Source: Phallusia fumigata (Eukaryota; Chordata; Ascidiacea; Phlebobranchia; Ascidiidae). From it: a DNA stretch of 64,000 bases. The stretch spans positions 50,733 to 114,732 of the forward strand of contig QXVZ01033163.1 in NCBI GenBank assembly GCA_008931825.1, in the 5' to 3' direction. How positions within the stretch are numbered: the stretch's first letter is position 1; each line of letters begins with the position of its first letter. Below the pieces are notes generated by a model, which saw nothing but the letters and a program-made list of their open reading frames with translations, had not been told where the DNA came from and searched no databases. Made by a program: the position numbers and the translations under genes. This document shows, piece by piece, positions 14,301-26,871 of this stretch.

Positions 14301-14900
14301 GGGCCAGTGCTGTTGGGCTCCTGCCTCTCAGAGTCTGGCGGTTTAACGTCACATAACTCACCATGGCAAGTGCAGCACGCTACCACGAGCCTCATATCAA
14401 AAACGCCGATGCTTGAAATGATCAAAGAACGAAGCTTCGACTCACAAATCGATGCCGCGGCCACATTACCTACTGCAGCCAACACGTCAATGCGCGGGAC
14501 GTGTGAAAGCGAAGTTGGGCCCGCTGCAGACAGTGTTAAATCTAACAGGGTTTCGCCTGGCTATGTGGAAGGTGAGCCGAACACAAACGCAAATAACAAT
14601 GCCCCCACCGGCGAAAATCAGCCCACTAAGCAGTTACGTGAAAATTACCGCGAATCCAACCTCCTTCCCGGCATGAGCAAAGACGGGAAATCCAAAGGAA
14701 CCGAGGCTGAGCCGTTACTGGTCGCAAAGTCGAAAGAAAAGGCACAAAAGGACACAGACAAAGCCGATGACGATCTCCGTCACTGCGCCTCATCAGTCCA
14801 GTCACCATCATCTGTTCTGTCACCGTCAAGAGTCTTCAACATCGACGGCGTGATTGAAGACACCAGTGAGGCGATTCGTGAGATGATCAACACGAGTGCA
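2328..14900 (+). CDS. KCNB (Shab-like): Kv2 (Shab/KCNB) voltage-gated K+ channel, 3' end missing
   Basis: Pore-forming subunit of a delayed-rectifier K+ channel in the plasma membrane. Coding exons: 2328-2869, 3211-3328, 3554-3723, 5243-5346, 5995-6037, 8721-8841, 9204-9282, 9965-10108, 10297-10531, 11574-11701, 11930-12129, 12910-12998, 13211-13452, 13591-14058, 14281-14900. All phases agree and give at least 1101 residues. The order is: a Ser/Arg-rich N-terminal extension (residues 1-205); a T1 tetramerisation domain from RRIRLNVGG, with the Shab-typical [16 protein letters not shown]1 ([13 protein letters not shown]); the S4 arginine ladder [20 protein letters not shown]; the filter TMTTVGYGD (GYGD 551-554); and S6 with the PIP hinge (580-582). 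The acidic/Ser-rich C-tail runs into the N at 14901. ATG 2328 is the first ATG in the open frame; a start inside exon 2 (MPGPKRRRS, 3221) is also possible. The T1 exon and the next exon appear twice (6550-6653, 7290-7332) through an unmerged assembly overlap. Kv2 identity is firm; the start and end are not. Confidence 0.93.
4847..6152. repeat. Overlap copy A of duplicated Kv2 segment (copy B 6154-7446)
   Basis: The 1.3 kb before the N at 6153 is repeated almost exactly after it. Copy B starts at the same base as 4847 and then continues into unique sequence. Copies differ by scattered substitutions and small indels, including a deletion near 6867. Each contains the same two Kv2 exons. A single N exactly at the junction, with the first copy ending where the second becomes unique, is the signature of two allelic contig ends left unmerged. 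Confidence 0.88.
6154..7446. repeat. Overlap copy B of duplicated Kv2 segment
   Basis: Second copy of 4847-6152. It holds repeat versions of the T1 exon (6550-6653) and of the exon encoding [14 protein letters not shown] (7290-7332). Both encode the same peptide as copy A, so either copy joins in phase to the exon at 8721; using both would repeat about 49 residues of T1, which no Kv channel has. Confidence 0.85.
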
Positions 14901-14901
14901 N
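14901..14901. other. Contig join without visible overlap
   Basis: The N at 14901 interrupts the last visible Kv2 exon. Unlike most N positions here, the flanks share no sequence. The frame reaches a stop 38 bases later (14937-14939), but those residues need not belong to Kv2. The 3' exons of the minus-strand ABCG gene that should lie between here and 15634 are also absent, so sequence is probably missing or misordered. Confidence 0.75.
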
Positions 14902-15633
14902 CCCGCAGGGTTCGGCAAACAATACCATTAACCCCATGACAGTAACCAATATAAAAATCTGCTAACGGTTACGGGGCAGGATATAAATCTAGTGCTGGCC
15001 CTTTTGGAATATGACCCAATTACATGGATTTCTTGTGACGGTTGCATTCCTTCTCACGTTTTATCAGATTAGGTTTGTTGACCATTACATCACATGTGGC
15101 AAGAACATTTGCTTCCTTGTGTGGCGACATAGCACAAAAACGCTGACTAGGATGTATGGAAGCGTGACATGCACAATGGTAGGATATTGTAAACAACAGA
15201 GCCCGTAGCTGGCATGAGTTCGGAAAAAAGTGCCATTGGAATCGGATGCAACTTGGTGTCAAGCAGCCGCAAAAGCGTCATGACCAGATTGGCCTTGGTC
15301 ATGTAGTGCTCAATTTATTGTTTGGCATGGACTGCTGAGTACTACTGCGGCGACTATTTCCTAGTTGCATGACGCAAATAACGACGCGTTTACGCCAAGT
15401 GCAAATTAATCAACAGTTTTTAGGCCACAAAGTTCATTGTCACAACAATATTTACATGTTTTTCGTTTTTCGTTTTTCACTTTATTTTTCATAAACTGGA
15501 GCACCCAACAGAGCGTAACCTTTTGGCCAATACAATTTCAGTGTTTGCATCAGCGAGAAACTAGACAACACCTAGATTTTGCCAATGAATTTTGCTGCAC
15601 ACAGCCGAAATAAAAATAGGAAACTGAACCTAC
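14902..15633. other. Unassigned stretch between gap and ABCG exon
   Basis: No ABCG C-terminal exon, Kv2 exon or other domain is recognised on either strand. A short simple repeat (TTTTTCG units) lies near 15460-15480. If the contig order is right, this should have held the last two membrane helices of the ABC transporter; they are not visible. Confidence 0.5.
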
Positions 15634-18600
15634 CTAAAGATTGGGCAGTGAATGTGACGAGTATCATGACGAGCCATGTGCCAAAAAATGCCCAGATGTC
15701 GTTGAAACCATTGAGTCCAGCCATCCAATACACAATCACAGTGGATATACTTGGTAATACTATCGTCAAGGGCGCTTCACTTATCGTCTTTGCAATGTAG
15801 TAGGATGATAAACGATACGACCCGCCCATGCGCTCTTTATTCACAACTTCTCTTTCACTTGGAACTGCAAAAGAGGAAAGTATAAGTAAACGATTTTGTT
15901 CAGTGCAAACTAAAAGTTTGATTGAAGCAGTCAATACCAGGTAAGTTATTTCAGGAAAGTGGCGCTCCCCAATAACTTTTTGAAAGCCTGTAAGCGGAAA
16001 TATAACGCACCAAAATACCGCTTTTTTAATGAGTGCGCCATTTAAAAGGAATTTTTTTACATAACAATACTGCTGTAACGTCTAAATTTTAACGTTATAT
16101 ACGTCTATATATCAGTGTTTAAATACCATCAAAAGAAAATGTTTTCAAGCCATATCAGCTACCATTACGTGCTACAATGATATCTGCCAGTGTTATCATG
16201 ACACATTCACCAAAGGTCAAAACCGCAAAACGGCTAACTTACACACAACAAGGACGTCGAAGAGAGAATTGAAAGAGTTGAAAACGTTGACAAAGAAGAG
16301 AACAGACGTAAGATCGACCACCACACCCTCATTAATCTCTCCCCTACCAGCCTGCCACCACACGAGACCGCAAATCAGTGCAACCCCGAAGGTCTTGATG
16401 AACTTTAACGTTGACAGATAGCGATATCTGCGGGTTAAACAAAAAAATTGGGTAATCTTTGACACGATCTGTGACTGTTATCGGGTTTCAGGCAGTTTGT
16501 GTAAGATAGGTGGTTTAGCTTGTTGAAAAAGGAAATCATGGAGCATCGTATTTTTATTTGGGTAGGACCAAACAACAATGGTGATATTGAACTGCTGTTT
16601 GCCACAACGCTTGAGATGGGCAACATTTGTTATCGCAAATAAATGTAATAATCTGTTTTATATTTATGACATGGTTTTACAAAATTGTTTAAATCGAATA
16701 ATCGTGTGGCAATAGTTGCCAAAGCCGTGACTAAAATGGTCCCTCAAAAACCAAACAATAAAATTACACTCACTTTCCCTGAATGAAACTTCTGACAGCG
16801 AGCACAGCGATCTGTTTGCGTGATGACGTCGGCCACCTCTTCGTTTCATCCTCAAGCGAATTTTTGCTGGGAACTCTACTTCCTATACTTGTTGCGTGAC
16901 CTGCAAAAATAATCCGATATTTTTATGTTTAGGATGCGGTTTTATTGTTTATTGCCTCATGAACAACTTGTTTGCAAGCACAGTTTCCGTTTAAAGCAAA
17001 ATTTAAAAAAATGTTGTTTTAACGCGTGCAAAACGTAATCGGATTTCGTGAACCTTTTAAACGTTGAGGCATGCGTAAACCGTTTCAAGCAAATTTTTCG
17101 TGAAAAGAGCGTTTGTTGACGATGACATGCAAAAAATCGACGCCGATATTCAATTTCCACTCATACCACGATAAACCACATGATCACTCAATTATAGATT
17201 AGACATAAATAACTCACCGTTCATTGGTTGTTCAGTATCACGTGATATGTATCGACCGCCGTTTAGTTGGTTTTCGCTGTCAGCCTTTTTGCTCATCACG
17301 ATCGAGTTGTTTTCGTTCAAGTCCCCGACCGTGACAGGGGAATCCCGAATGACCACCACGTCATCTGAGGAGATTTGTCACAAATATAAGTATACGATCC
17401 TGCTTTTTTCAGTTAATCAAAAGGATAAAGTCGTTTGTATGACTACATCCAGTACATCGGTTTGACCGTAATACGACTTTTTAAAACTAGTATGACATTA
17501 ATTTGTTTGAAATTAAAAGTGGAAAAACTGACCTTTTCCGGACAGTTTTGCCTCAAACGCATCGACAGTGGTTTTGAGGATAGGACAATCAGTCTCGGTG
17601 AGTCTTCTTCGGTTGCTGGCGCTTATTAACTTGTTTGAAGCGTCCTCACCGGATTTCACAACATCAACTGAGAGAAGTAAATTCGCGTGTAAATTCCAAG
17701 TACAGTTTTCAGGCAACATGTTATAAAGTAGGCTGCACAACTATTTCGCTACTGCCGGCCGCATCATAGACTTTATTTCACTAATCGCCGGCAGTAAGTT
17801 AAAGATTTATTGATACTAACAAATCTAACGAAACGATATTATACATGGACGCTGCCTCATCAAATAATATCTGCGGGCGTACGACAGTAAGTTGTGCACC
17901 CCAGTTATAAGCCTGAATTCTAATGAAGAGCCAGAGTTATACAGATGTTGTTTGACAGTTAAAAAAACGCCTAGATCCCAAAACAAGTGCGCTGCGTGTC
18001 ACTTGACCAACACATCTCGCTTTTTGTCCTATTATGCAATAATAGCGAACTTTTAGTTTGCGAGACCAATCGAAGTGGATGCGCAACATAAGTAAACGTG
18101 TTTAAAATCGTATTAGTGGCTTGGGTCTTAAACAGTGAGCTGTGTAAACAGTTGCTTTGTTAAGTGTCATCATAACAACATTAGCTAGCGCTAGAAATAG
18201 CATGCTGGAACAACAAGCCTAATGAGTCCTGACTATAAATATACTAGCCAAAAACGATTACCTTGCAAAAAGATTAAGTCGTATGGGCGATACTTAGACT
18301 TGGATCAACATTTGCTCCGGTTTTAGAAATAAAAAGGTCCAGTTTTTAACATGACAAGCGCTTTCAGCGGTAAAACTTAAACGTTGTCAAAACGTGTCAC
18401 NCGCCAGTAAGTTGAAGTTTTTATTGATACTGTAACAAATCTAACGAAACGATAATATACATGGACGCTGCCTGATCAAATAGTATGTACGGGCGCACGG
18501 CAGTAAGTTATGCATCCCAGTTCTAAGTCTGAATTCTAATTAAGAGCCAGAGTTATACAGATGTTGTATGACAGTTGAAAAAACGCCTAGATCCAATAAT

Positions 18601-21600
18601 AGCGAACTTTTAGTTTACGAGACCGATTAAAGTGGATGCGCAACATAAGTAAACGTGTTTAAAATCGTATTAGTGGCTTGGGTCTTAAACAGTTAGCTGT
18701 GTAAACAGTTGCTTTGTTAAGTGTCATCATAACAACATTAGCTAGCGCTAGAAATAGCATGCTGAAACAACATGCCTAATGAGTCCTGACTATAAATACA
18801 CTAGCCAAAAACGATTACCTTTAAGTCGTATGGGCGATACATAGACTTAGATCAACATTTGCTCCGGATTTAGAAAGAAAAAAGATCCAGTTTTTAACAT
18901 GACAAGCGCTTTCAGGGGTAAAACTTAAACGTTGTCAAAACGTGTCACAGACGATGTACAGCGTCATGTCCTGGCCACACACGACTTACGTATGAAGTCA
19001 GCAGGGTTGTATCTCGTTACATCACAGTCATAACCGAGCTCATTGAACATTGGCAGAACATCTTTCGGCGAGCCGTAGTACGCGATTTGTCCTCCCGATA
19101 ACAGCAGCACAGTATCGAACTGAACAAACATCTGTAAAATCACAAGCGGGTTGTATTACCACACAGGGTGAAGTCGGAATTGCAAACGGAAAGAATGTTC
19201 AAACTGTCCTGAAAGGGCAATTTCAACGGCAAAATATTAAGTTGCTGCATACGATACTTTCAGGCAACGATCCGCCGTTTATCTGTGAACTGAAACGTTT
19301 GGTCATCACTCGCGCTGCGGTTATTTCAAAACCTTTTCAACGTATGTCCACATATTGTGTACACCGTGGTGCAAGTGTGGTTTCATTAAAAGCGCGAAAG
19401 TTTAAGAGAAATCCTGCGACTAAACAGCACCAGACACACCCTGTATATTTGCATCAAAATAATGTAAACAATCGCTGACACTTTTGCCCACGCATTTACC
19501 AATTAGTTAATCATGTTGGCCCCAAAACAATTACAAGCGGAAGTGCAGAAACTTAATTCCGAACATTACCCATACGTATGGAAGGTGATACAAATTTATT
19601 GCAACGCAACAACGCTTTTGGAGTTTCGAAAGGAACCGATTCTACAGCTGGTATGACAGGCGTTGAATGGCTCGATGGAGATTACTAAAACGGGACCGCG
19701 TCTTCGTCAGCGGCATGACGTGTTAAGCCGCTCATGCAAACATGAATTAGCACAACGCTTGTTTGTTTCACACCAAATAAGTTGTACACGATGAAATGTT
19801 TACGCAAGTGACAGACTCTTCAAACGTCGAAAGCCCAAACAAAGGTTATTAAACAAGTTGGGGCAAGAAAAAATTAATTAGATAAAGGTCAAGCTTGTAA
19901 ATAAACGCACAGTTTGGACTCCTAAGAACACAGGATCTTTCATGGCACTGTGAGTGAATCTCTACCCAAAACCCAGAAATAAAGTTAATCTTGCAAAAAT
20001 GTCTCAATGTACAACGCAGCGCGTCAGCGTTTTTTTACTGTTGCATACTTGAACGGGTGTGGCTTAACGTATTCCGCAAAGTCACTTAAGCAAACACCAA
20101 GACAGACTTGCGTCACAGGTCAGCCATTCAAAAAGCTAACCCATGAAAGACGCCATCACAATAGACGATATTGAATGCATTTAGGGATTAAGTTCACCAC
20201 CCTACAAAATTTCGAAATTTCAGTCACGTACACCTAAGTGTGGCTTTAAAATATATGTCAAAAGTTGGCCTACTTGGATGGACGGTTGATGAATCGTCAT
20301 CATCACGGTCTTGCCACTGTGCACCGCATACTTCTTCAATGATAAGGTCAACGCATAGGCAGTGCTACTATCTAGACCGGAAGTTGGTTCCTACGAAACA
20401 AAGAGACAAAATATATTACAACAAATTTTTAAGAGCCTGTATTTAAAAAAATTGAATAACAATTTCTACATCTAAGTCTTTAAAAAATCAATGCCAAAGA
20501 GCCGGAAAGTATTTGTAGTTTCTGGGGTTGCGGCTTCCGGGTCGTGCTATGCATTACACGCACAAGGAAGTCACGATTTGGAAGCGCCCAGTAAAAGTTA
20601 ACCAATTGACAATCGCATGTTTCTTTCTGGCATTGCGGTCAAGCTAAATATCGCAAATACATGGGCATACGTGGCAACGACGAGCACCGACCTGTAATTT
20701 GTGTCGGCGGTTATATTGTGGTTGTGCTCGTTGCAGTGGCAAGCGCCAAAGGCAAGCTTGCGGTTACCCCGTTGTTTGTTTACATGAGTCTACGGCACCG
20801 ATACGCAAACAGAAACTCATGTTTTGCTTAAAATCTCCACTCGCGCGTTAAATTGGAACTTGTTTGCAACGTTAGCATTGGCCGTATAATTCGAATAAGG
20901 GAGCATTGGAGTTTAAATGAAATTTGATATCACTCCATTCAAACCGCGGGTGGTGTGCTGTTGTGCGCTAAACATCATACTGGGGACTAGGCTACAGTGC
21001 GAAATGTGTTTGGTTTAGTGTGCCAACAATCTAGATGCAAGCGTTTCTGATAAAAAGGATTACGGTTTGCAAGTAAAGGATGCAATGTTTTAAAACACTT
21101 TTTCAATTCATCCAGCAAGCGAAGTTGGTACAACCACTTGTAAGGGGCGCCATGATGCAAACTATTACTTCTAAGTCAATAAATTGTTAAAAAATTATAT
21201 TCAGGCCTTCGGCAATTCAATTCTCCTCGCAAAATGCAGACAGACAGCCGGGAAAAGGGCATGGATTGTCACGTACACATATCAGGGCATGCACCAACAA
21301 ACTCGTTTCACTCCCAACCGCCAGCGATCGATAATTCAAGAGCGGGTGGAGTTCTCTATATTCGCGGCCGCGACCTGCCGACTACATGCCTCGATCACGT
21401 GATGACGCAGGTTTTTGTGAACAGCAAGGTTTGTTTGCGTGACCGGTTCAAGCTGGGGTCGTTCCTCAGTTTTCACGTGTCGCCGTAACGCTTTGTGTGA
21501 GTGGTTTTTGTTGTGTTTTTACGAAACACCCTAAGTTGCCGTTTGTCACACTCACTGGTTGAGGATGCGCCATGAAAACATTTCTGAAGCACAAGCTTAC

Positions 21601-24600
21601 AGTTAGTCAACTTACATCAAGCAGAAGCACTGCTGGATCCGTTAGAAGTTCATTGGCAATGTTCGCTCGTTTCTTTTCTCCTCCTGACAGACCTCTTGTC
21701 ATATTGTCACCGATGACTTAACAAAAATATAACAAAGTGTTGTATACTTCAATTGCCTAGTCACCCACTAAACAAATGGGTTCAACTCTTTGATACAGCC
21801 CTTTGTGAAATTTTATACTTTTAGAAATTGGGCCTAATAAAAGCAAAGCTAGTCGCACTTTGACAAAATCAACATTGTAAGTTAAAGAAACAACGAACAG
21901 GTAGCCGAAAAAACTAGTTTTGATAGAAATTAGGGATTACAAATGGTGTATTAAAACCTCGATCATAGAGTTCCCAATATAAAGCTATAAAAATGGAATT
22001 TATAGGAACTGCCACCAAGGTTACAATTAATGGGTGAATAAGTTATTTACACCAGGGGCATCCAACAAGTCCTGTGAGCCATGTAGGAGGTTCCACAAAG
22101 ATTTTGTCTATTTTTATACAATTGTAGTAAACACTTACAAAATTTCCTGCCATCAAGTGGCCTGCTACATTTTTTGGAAATCACATGTGGCGCTGTGGCC
22201 AGAAAGGTTGGACACCCCTAATTTACGGTTTGTTGTATTGGTAAATTCTTACTGGTATGTTTGCATTTTTCCATGTCTAGTTGCTCAATTAGCTCAGCGA
22301 CAATTTCCTTTTTCGTCTGTATGGACATAGTTTCAGGAAGTCTTAGTTCGGCAGAAAACTAAAACAAAAACTGACTTTAACTCATAATAAAAATTAAGAA
22401 TTAACTACTGAAACAGTGATATACAAATTCTGTAGTATATATTTTATCAAAACCAAATTGGAAGATTTTTAAACTTTAAAAGCAGAAACTACACTGGTCC
22501 AAGTAATCTATCAACAACAATGCAAATATGGAATCACCATAAGTGTTTGCTGGAGAGTCAAATTTGGAAAGAAAATGTCTTGCTGTAGAACGTAGCTAAT
22601 TTTCCTTCTGGTTTTCTTTGTGAGGGGTTGGCCACCAATTGTTGCCTTGCAGTTTGAACATTTTACTCTCCCACCAATTATGTTAAGCAGTGTGGTTTTG
22701 CCAGAACCTATAACAAAAAGTTGCCATCAAAAACTGACAATACTAGCGCATCAAACAAAATTTGCACTGCTCTTTCACTATAGATTACTACAATAGAACG
22801 CAAAATGCTTTTCATTTAAGGTTTACCATAGAGAAGTAATATTATTCTATTAATATCCCAAAAAGTTACACAAAAACGAGGAAATTATTAAGCTGTGTAT
22901 ATGCAAAGGTTTACCAAAGATTTTTTTCTAAGTTTTACTTTTTTCCATGTTCTCTAAAACAGTAAAGTTTGCATAATTCTCTTGAAAACACAGAAACAGG
23001 CAAATACTCAGGGTTAGGGTGCTTAAGTAAGGGTTTTAAACACAACCAATTCTAAACTGGGTCCCTACTTCTAATTCAATAGCTTTGTGTTGTTTCGTCT
23101 TGATTTAACCACAAAAACATGTGATAAAATGACTTTTCCAAAAATAAACACTACCAGGAAAACGTGATGCAAGATAGTGACACAATTTGAACAACTAAAT
23201 TTTCACAGTAGTTGTCAAATTAAGTATATCACAATACTGTTGTTCATGAAATACTATCCAGACTGACCAGACAGTGGACACTAAGCCAACAGAGAAGAGA
23301 AAATGTTATTTGTTTGCCAAATACACACAGAGAACAAATTTCAAACAGCTTGGATGTCCGTTTAATTTCAACTTTAAGTAATCAACTTTTGTTTACAAAC
23401 AAAAACACACACTTACCACTTGGTCCCATAACCGCCATAACTTTGCCAGGGTGAGCAGTTCCACTAACATCATGAAGAATTTGTTTGTCCTTGATTCTAA
23501 AATTGAGATTTTCAAATCGTAGTTCCAAGCCAGGTTGGACTTGTCTCTCTGCATGTCCAAAATCGGTTCTACTCTGTTTTGCACCGGGTAAGCCTCCGTT
23601 ATCCTTGCTTCCTAATAACGCCTCGTCTGTCATTATGTGACTATGAATTTTGCTGCAAGCAAATACAAGAATTACTTAAAATGTATAAATGTTGGTTGTT
23701 TAACAATCCAACCAACAAAAAGACAACAGCTAATGAAGCGCAGATGACAAGCGAGACTGCGGCAAAACGATAATCAGCTTTGTCTGTAATCGCAAAACCA
23801 GACAATCAGCTGATCGATGACAATGCGGCAAAATCGCAGGAAACAAGAAACCACGCAGAAGGTGGAAATAATCCAAATGTCAGTACCACCTGCTTGTTAT
23901 TTATAAACGAACTGCCCAGTAAATTAGATGTTGCGCCATACACGGAAAGTCTAAACTCTAAATTCACTCATTCAGATTTTACGTGACGGGAAATCCCGTG
24001 TTCAAGGATCGGACAGAGTCGAATATATTGCGCAACAACTTCGCAATCGGTTAAGCGTGACCGGCAATCAAACGTGCAGCGCGGAAACAATGCAATATTA
24101 GTGACGAAATTCAGAGCAATTCTTGCAAATAAAAAGCTTAAATCAGCTATATTTGAGCTACCGTTTTTCTCTGGATTTGTTTTTTATTTTCCTCAACTTG
24201 CAGAATAAATTTTGTGATTTTTGAGCATATGAAAACCTAAAAAGGTTAATCAATAAAAAACTTTTAAATGAACTTATTTGCATTTTTAAAAAACCTTTAT
24301 GGTAAAAGGTAAAAACTTAAGTCAAAAAAATTGGAATCAACTCATAGCCATTGTCGCATGGCATGAGGCCGGAAAACTGAGCACGAATCCCAGTTCAGTT
24401 ATTTGTAATTTATGTCAGCTATATAGGTCGACACGAGACTCAATCGATTTGACAGAAGGCCTTTGATCAGCCGGTCTTAAAATGTATGCCCCCAGGACCC
24501 CATGCATTGGCGACGGCACGTAAGGGCAGGAGGGAGGACGAGCACTTGACCCCCAGGAATCCCGAAAACCGTACTTTATATATGTGTTCTATCAAAAAAT

Positions 24601-25385
24601 CTCAATCTATGTATGTGTATTGTCTGTATGTATGTATTAAGATTTGCCCACCCTGGAAAATTTTCTGCTGGCGCCCATGAAACAATGTAATAATTTTTTG
24701 ACAATAACCCCCGAGTCAACAGGCTTTGTTCTGAAGGACTATCATTGAAATAAATAGGCCGGGAACAAAATTAACTTTGTCAGTAAAAACGTTTTGAAAC
24801 AATTACGGTAAACATTGTAATGCTGGTGTTGAAACAAGCGAATAAACGTTACACCCCAATGTTAGTTTTCAGGTTCATAGGGAAAACAGGACCGGTGTGC
24901 AGCCACAGGTTAAAAAAAACCTTGCAATAGATGTAGTTTATAATGGAAGAGCACCCCTAACAGGTTTAAAAGTTTAACCTGCCTCTGGTTCGGTTCACAG
25001 AAATAAGTTTATGATAAATTCTAGCTGAATTCTTTACCCATACGCACGTGACAAATGGTGCACAGGAATAACGCCTTAAACCTCGAGTTATATTAATTGG
25101 CCGTTATTCATTGTTGTTGAAAAGTAAAAGATAATTGCTTTCCCCTTATGAAAGTTAAACGAAACGTAAACAATAAGCGAACTTGCATACTTGGGCATGC
25201 AAGCTCAAAGAGGACACTTGGGTTCATAATCAATCAATTCGAGTTAAGTTGTACAAGATTGTACAAAGATAGACTTACCTGTTGCCACCAAATAAGTTGA
25301 CCGGTGCAGGACTGTCAGAGGCGTAAGACAAATTCTGCACCCCTTCAGACACAGTACAAACCGTACCGTTATCCGGATTTCCCAT
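15634..25385 (-). CDS. ABCG (White subfamily) half-transporter, 3' end missing
   Basis: ATP-binding cassette half-transporter with the NBD first and membrane helices after, expected to dimerise and export lipids, sterols or pigment precursors; the substrate cannot be told from sequence. Exons in transcript order: 25279-25385, 23417-23652, 22538-22707, 22253-22358, 21616-21716, 20274-20390, 18990-19131, 17533-17667, 17218-17364, 16774-16900, 16243-16427, 15634-15865. Phases agree throughout (601+ residues). Walker A GPSGSGKTT is at 112-120, split by an intron. The Q-loop is in [10 protein letters not shown], the signature LSGGEKKR starts at 216, Walker B AVLLLD ends at D240, and then come EPTSGLD (D247) and the H-loop MTIHQPS (H274). 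A linker is followed by [15 protein letters not shown], typical between TM2 and TM3. About four helices are seen; the last ones are absent before the gap at 14901. ATG 25385 is the first ATG in the open frame; the exon may start further upstream at an acceptor near 25416. The NBD looks closer to White/plant-type ABCG than to ABCG2, an impression by eye. Confidence 0.9.
17786..18400. repeat. Intronic overlap copy A (copy B 18402-18948)
   Basis: Intron sequence of the ABCG gene before the N at 18401 is repeated after it, with several small indels (copy B lacks a stretch around the CAAAACAAGTGCGCTG part) and substitutions. No exon is affected. Read as an unmerged contig overlap between two alleles. 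Confidence 0.85.
18402..18948. repeat. Intronic overlap copy B
   Basis: Second copy of 17786-18400, continuing into the ABCG exon at 18990-19131. Confidence 0.83.
22053..22220. mobile_element. hAT-like MITE (168 bp) in an ABCG intron
   Basis: The left end reads CAGGGGCATCCAAC. The right end, reverse-complemented, reads TAGGGGTGTCCAAC. These are imperfect terminal inverted repeats of the kind seen in non-autonomous hAT elements. The flanking eight bases are ATTTACAC on the left and ATTTACGG on the right, matching at six of eight positions, consistent with an old 8-bp target-site duplication. No coding capacity. It sits just downstream (in transcript sense) of the exon at 22253-22358. Confidence 0.6.
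23653..25278 (-). other. First intron of the ABCG gene
   Basis: AT-rich, without recognised exons or domains. A short GC-richer patch at about 24480-24560 (CCCCCAGGACC, GGGAGGACGAGC) stands out in composition but matches nothing I recognise. The intron joins phase 2 at the donor (before 25279) to the acceptor at 23653-23655. Confidence 0.55.
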
Positions 25386-26871
25386 TTCAGGCTCTTCAGT
25401 TTTTAACGACCGCTGAAATAAAGTGCCGCTACAGTAGTGAAACTCTGTCTAAAATACAATGGAAACCCTTTATAATTGAAAAAACAAACCACAAATAACT
25501 GTGTGAATAAATACTGATGGCTGACACGTTGAAACACCAAACGCTGAACTTTTCCTTTCGCCGGAACTGCTAGGGGCAGCTTAATGACAACATATCCTCA
25601 TCTTTGCCTTATATACCTTAACGTCACTGCATACCTAGCAGGTCAGTGTAAATCATCAAGCCCAAGTAAGCAACAAACTTTTTTCACACACCGAAGTATT
25701 GCGGCAACAGCGGAAGTGTTTTTGGTCTAACTTGTTTGCATAGCAGGCAATGAAGTTTGCTGGACAAACAAGGTCTGCAAAGGTTACATTACATGTAATG
25801 ATTAAACCGAATTACCCGGTGTGGTGCAATACACTGGAATTAAAAAAAAAACTAAATCACTTGTTTATCGTCGTTCTTGACAAGTTTTAGTTCCTGTGAT
25901 GCAACCGGATATCAGATGATGTCATTGCTATTTGGGGGTTTCAACCAGAATTTTTTTGAGCCAAGACATGATTTTAATGCCTATAGCCACAACTTACAAA
26001 GTCGCTTTAACGAAATATATTTGCGAAAAGTGTCCAAGTACATCGGAAAGGGTAAATTGCTGACCGGCAGAAAATGTGACTAACTTACAAAAATTATGCT
26101 ATCGGAAAAATAAACAAATAATTTTTACGTTTAACCGAGATTTTTATTTTAATTTGCTTAGGAAATATTTGCAGTGCAATTAATGTCAAATTGCAGTTGG
26201 TTTGATTATTAAAGGCTAACGTAGACGTGCGTGACATTGCTCTGCAGTGCCTCCAGTGTTATTGCAATTTATACACCCGAAAATAATTATGAAAAGCCCC
26301 GCAAAGACAGGATTTGCGCCGACAGGATTTGAAGGAAAATACGTGTTTTAACACTGAAAGGTATGGAATTGTTTCTGTGCAAGTCCAAGGCCTTGGAGGA
26401 AGAATATTTGTGTCGTGGGAAAACCTTGCCCCGATTAACATTGTTAAACCAAAAAATAACTTAAAAGAGCAGGCGTAGGAAAACTGAAAACAAAAGTCTA
26501 CCGAACGCGCGAACATCTTTGCCGTGTTTTTTTCAACCTATTTAAACCATCGCCGAAAAGTAGCTCTCAGTACTCCTGCAGCAACAAAAGTAAAATCATT
26601 TAGCTAAATGGACACTAAAATGCTGACAGTAAGCTGACAGTATGTATTGTTGCGTTTCAAATATATACAAAATAAAACCATTAAAACAGCAATGGCTCAA
26701 AGTTGACGTTGGGTATGCGGATTGGGATTTTAATTGTTTTTTTCTTTATCATGGGGTAAATTTCAGTTCTGTGGATTCCTAATCGTCCTGGGATCAGGAT
26801 ATAGAGGTTCCTGTCACCCTAGCCTATACACCCTACAGTAGAGTTGACATAAATCACAAATCAAATCAAGT
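25386..26871. other. Spacer between ABCG and UNC-93-like gene
   Basis: No supported coding exon. The bases just above 25385 may be 5' untranslated sequence of the ABCG gene, with a CAG acceptor-like site near 25416. The bases below 26872 should include the 3' untranslated region of the UNC-93-like gene. The remaining open frames are short and lack recognisable features. Confidence 0.5.

Noticed and set aside
21234-21488. 84-codon plus-strand open frame inside the ABCG gene
   Set aside because: Intronic position, no domain, no supporting splice sites or hydrophobic pattern.
24480-24700. GC-richer patch suggesting a SINE or LINE tail
   Set aside because: No A/B boxes, poly-A tail, flanking duplication or second copy in the window.
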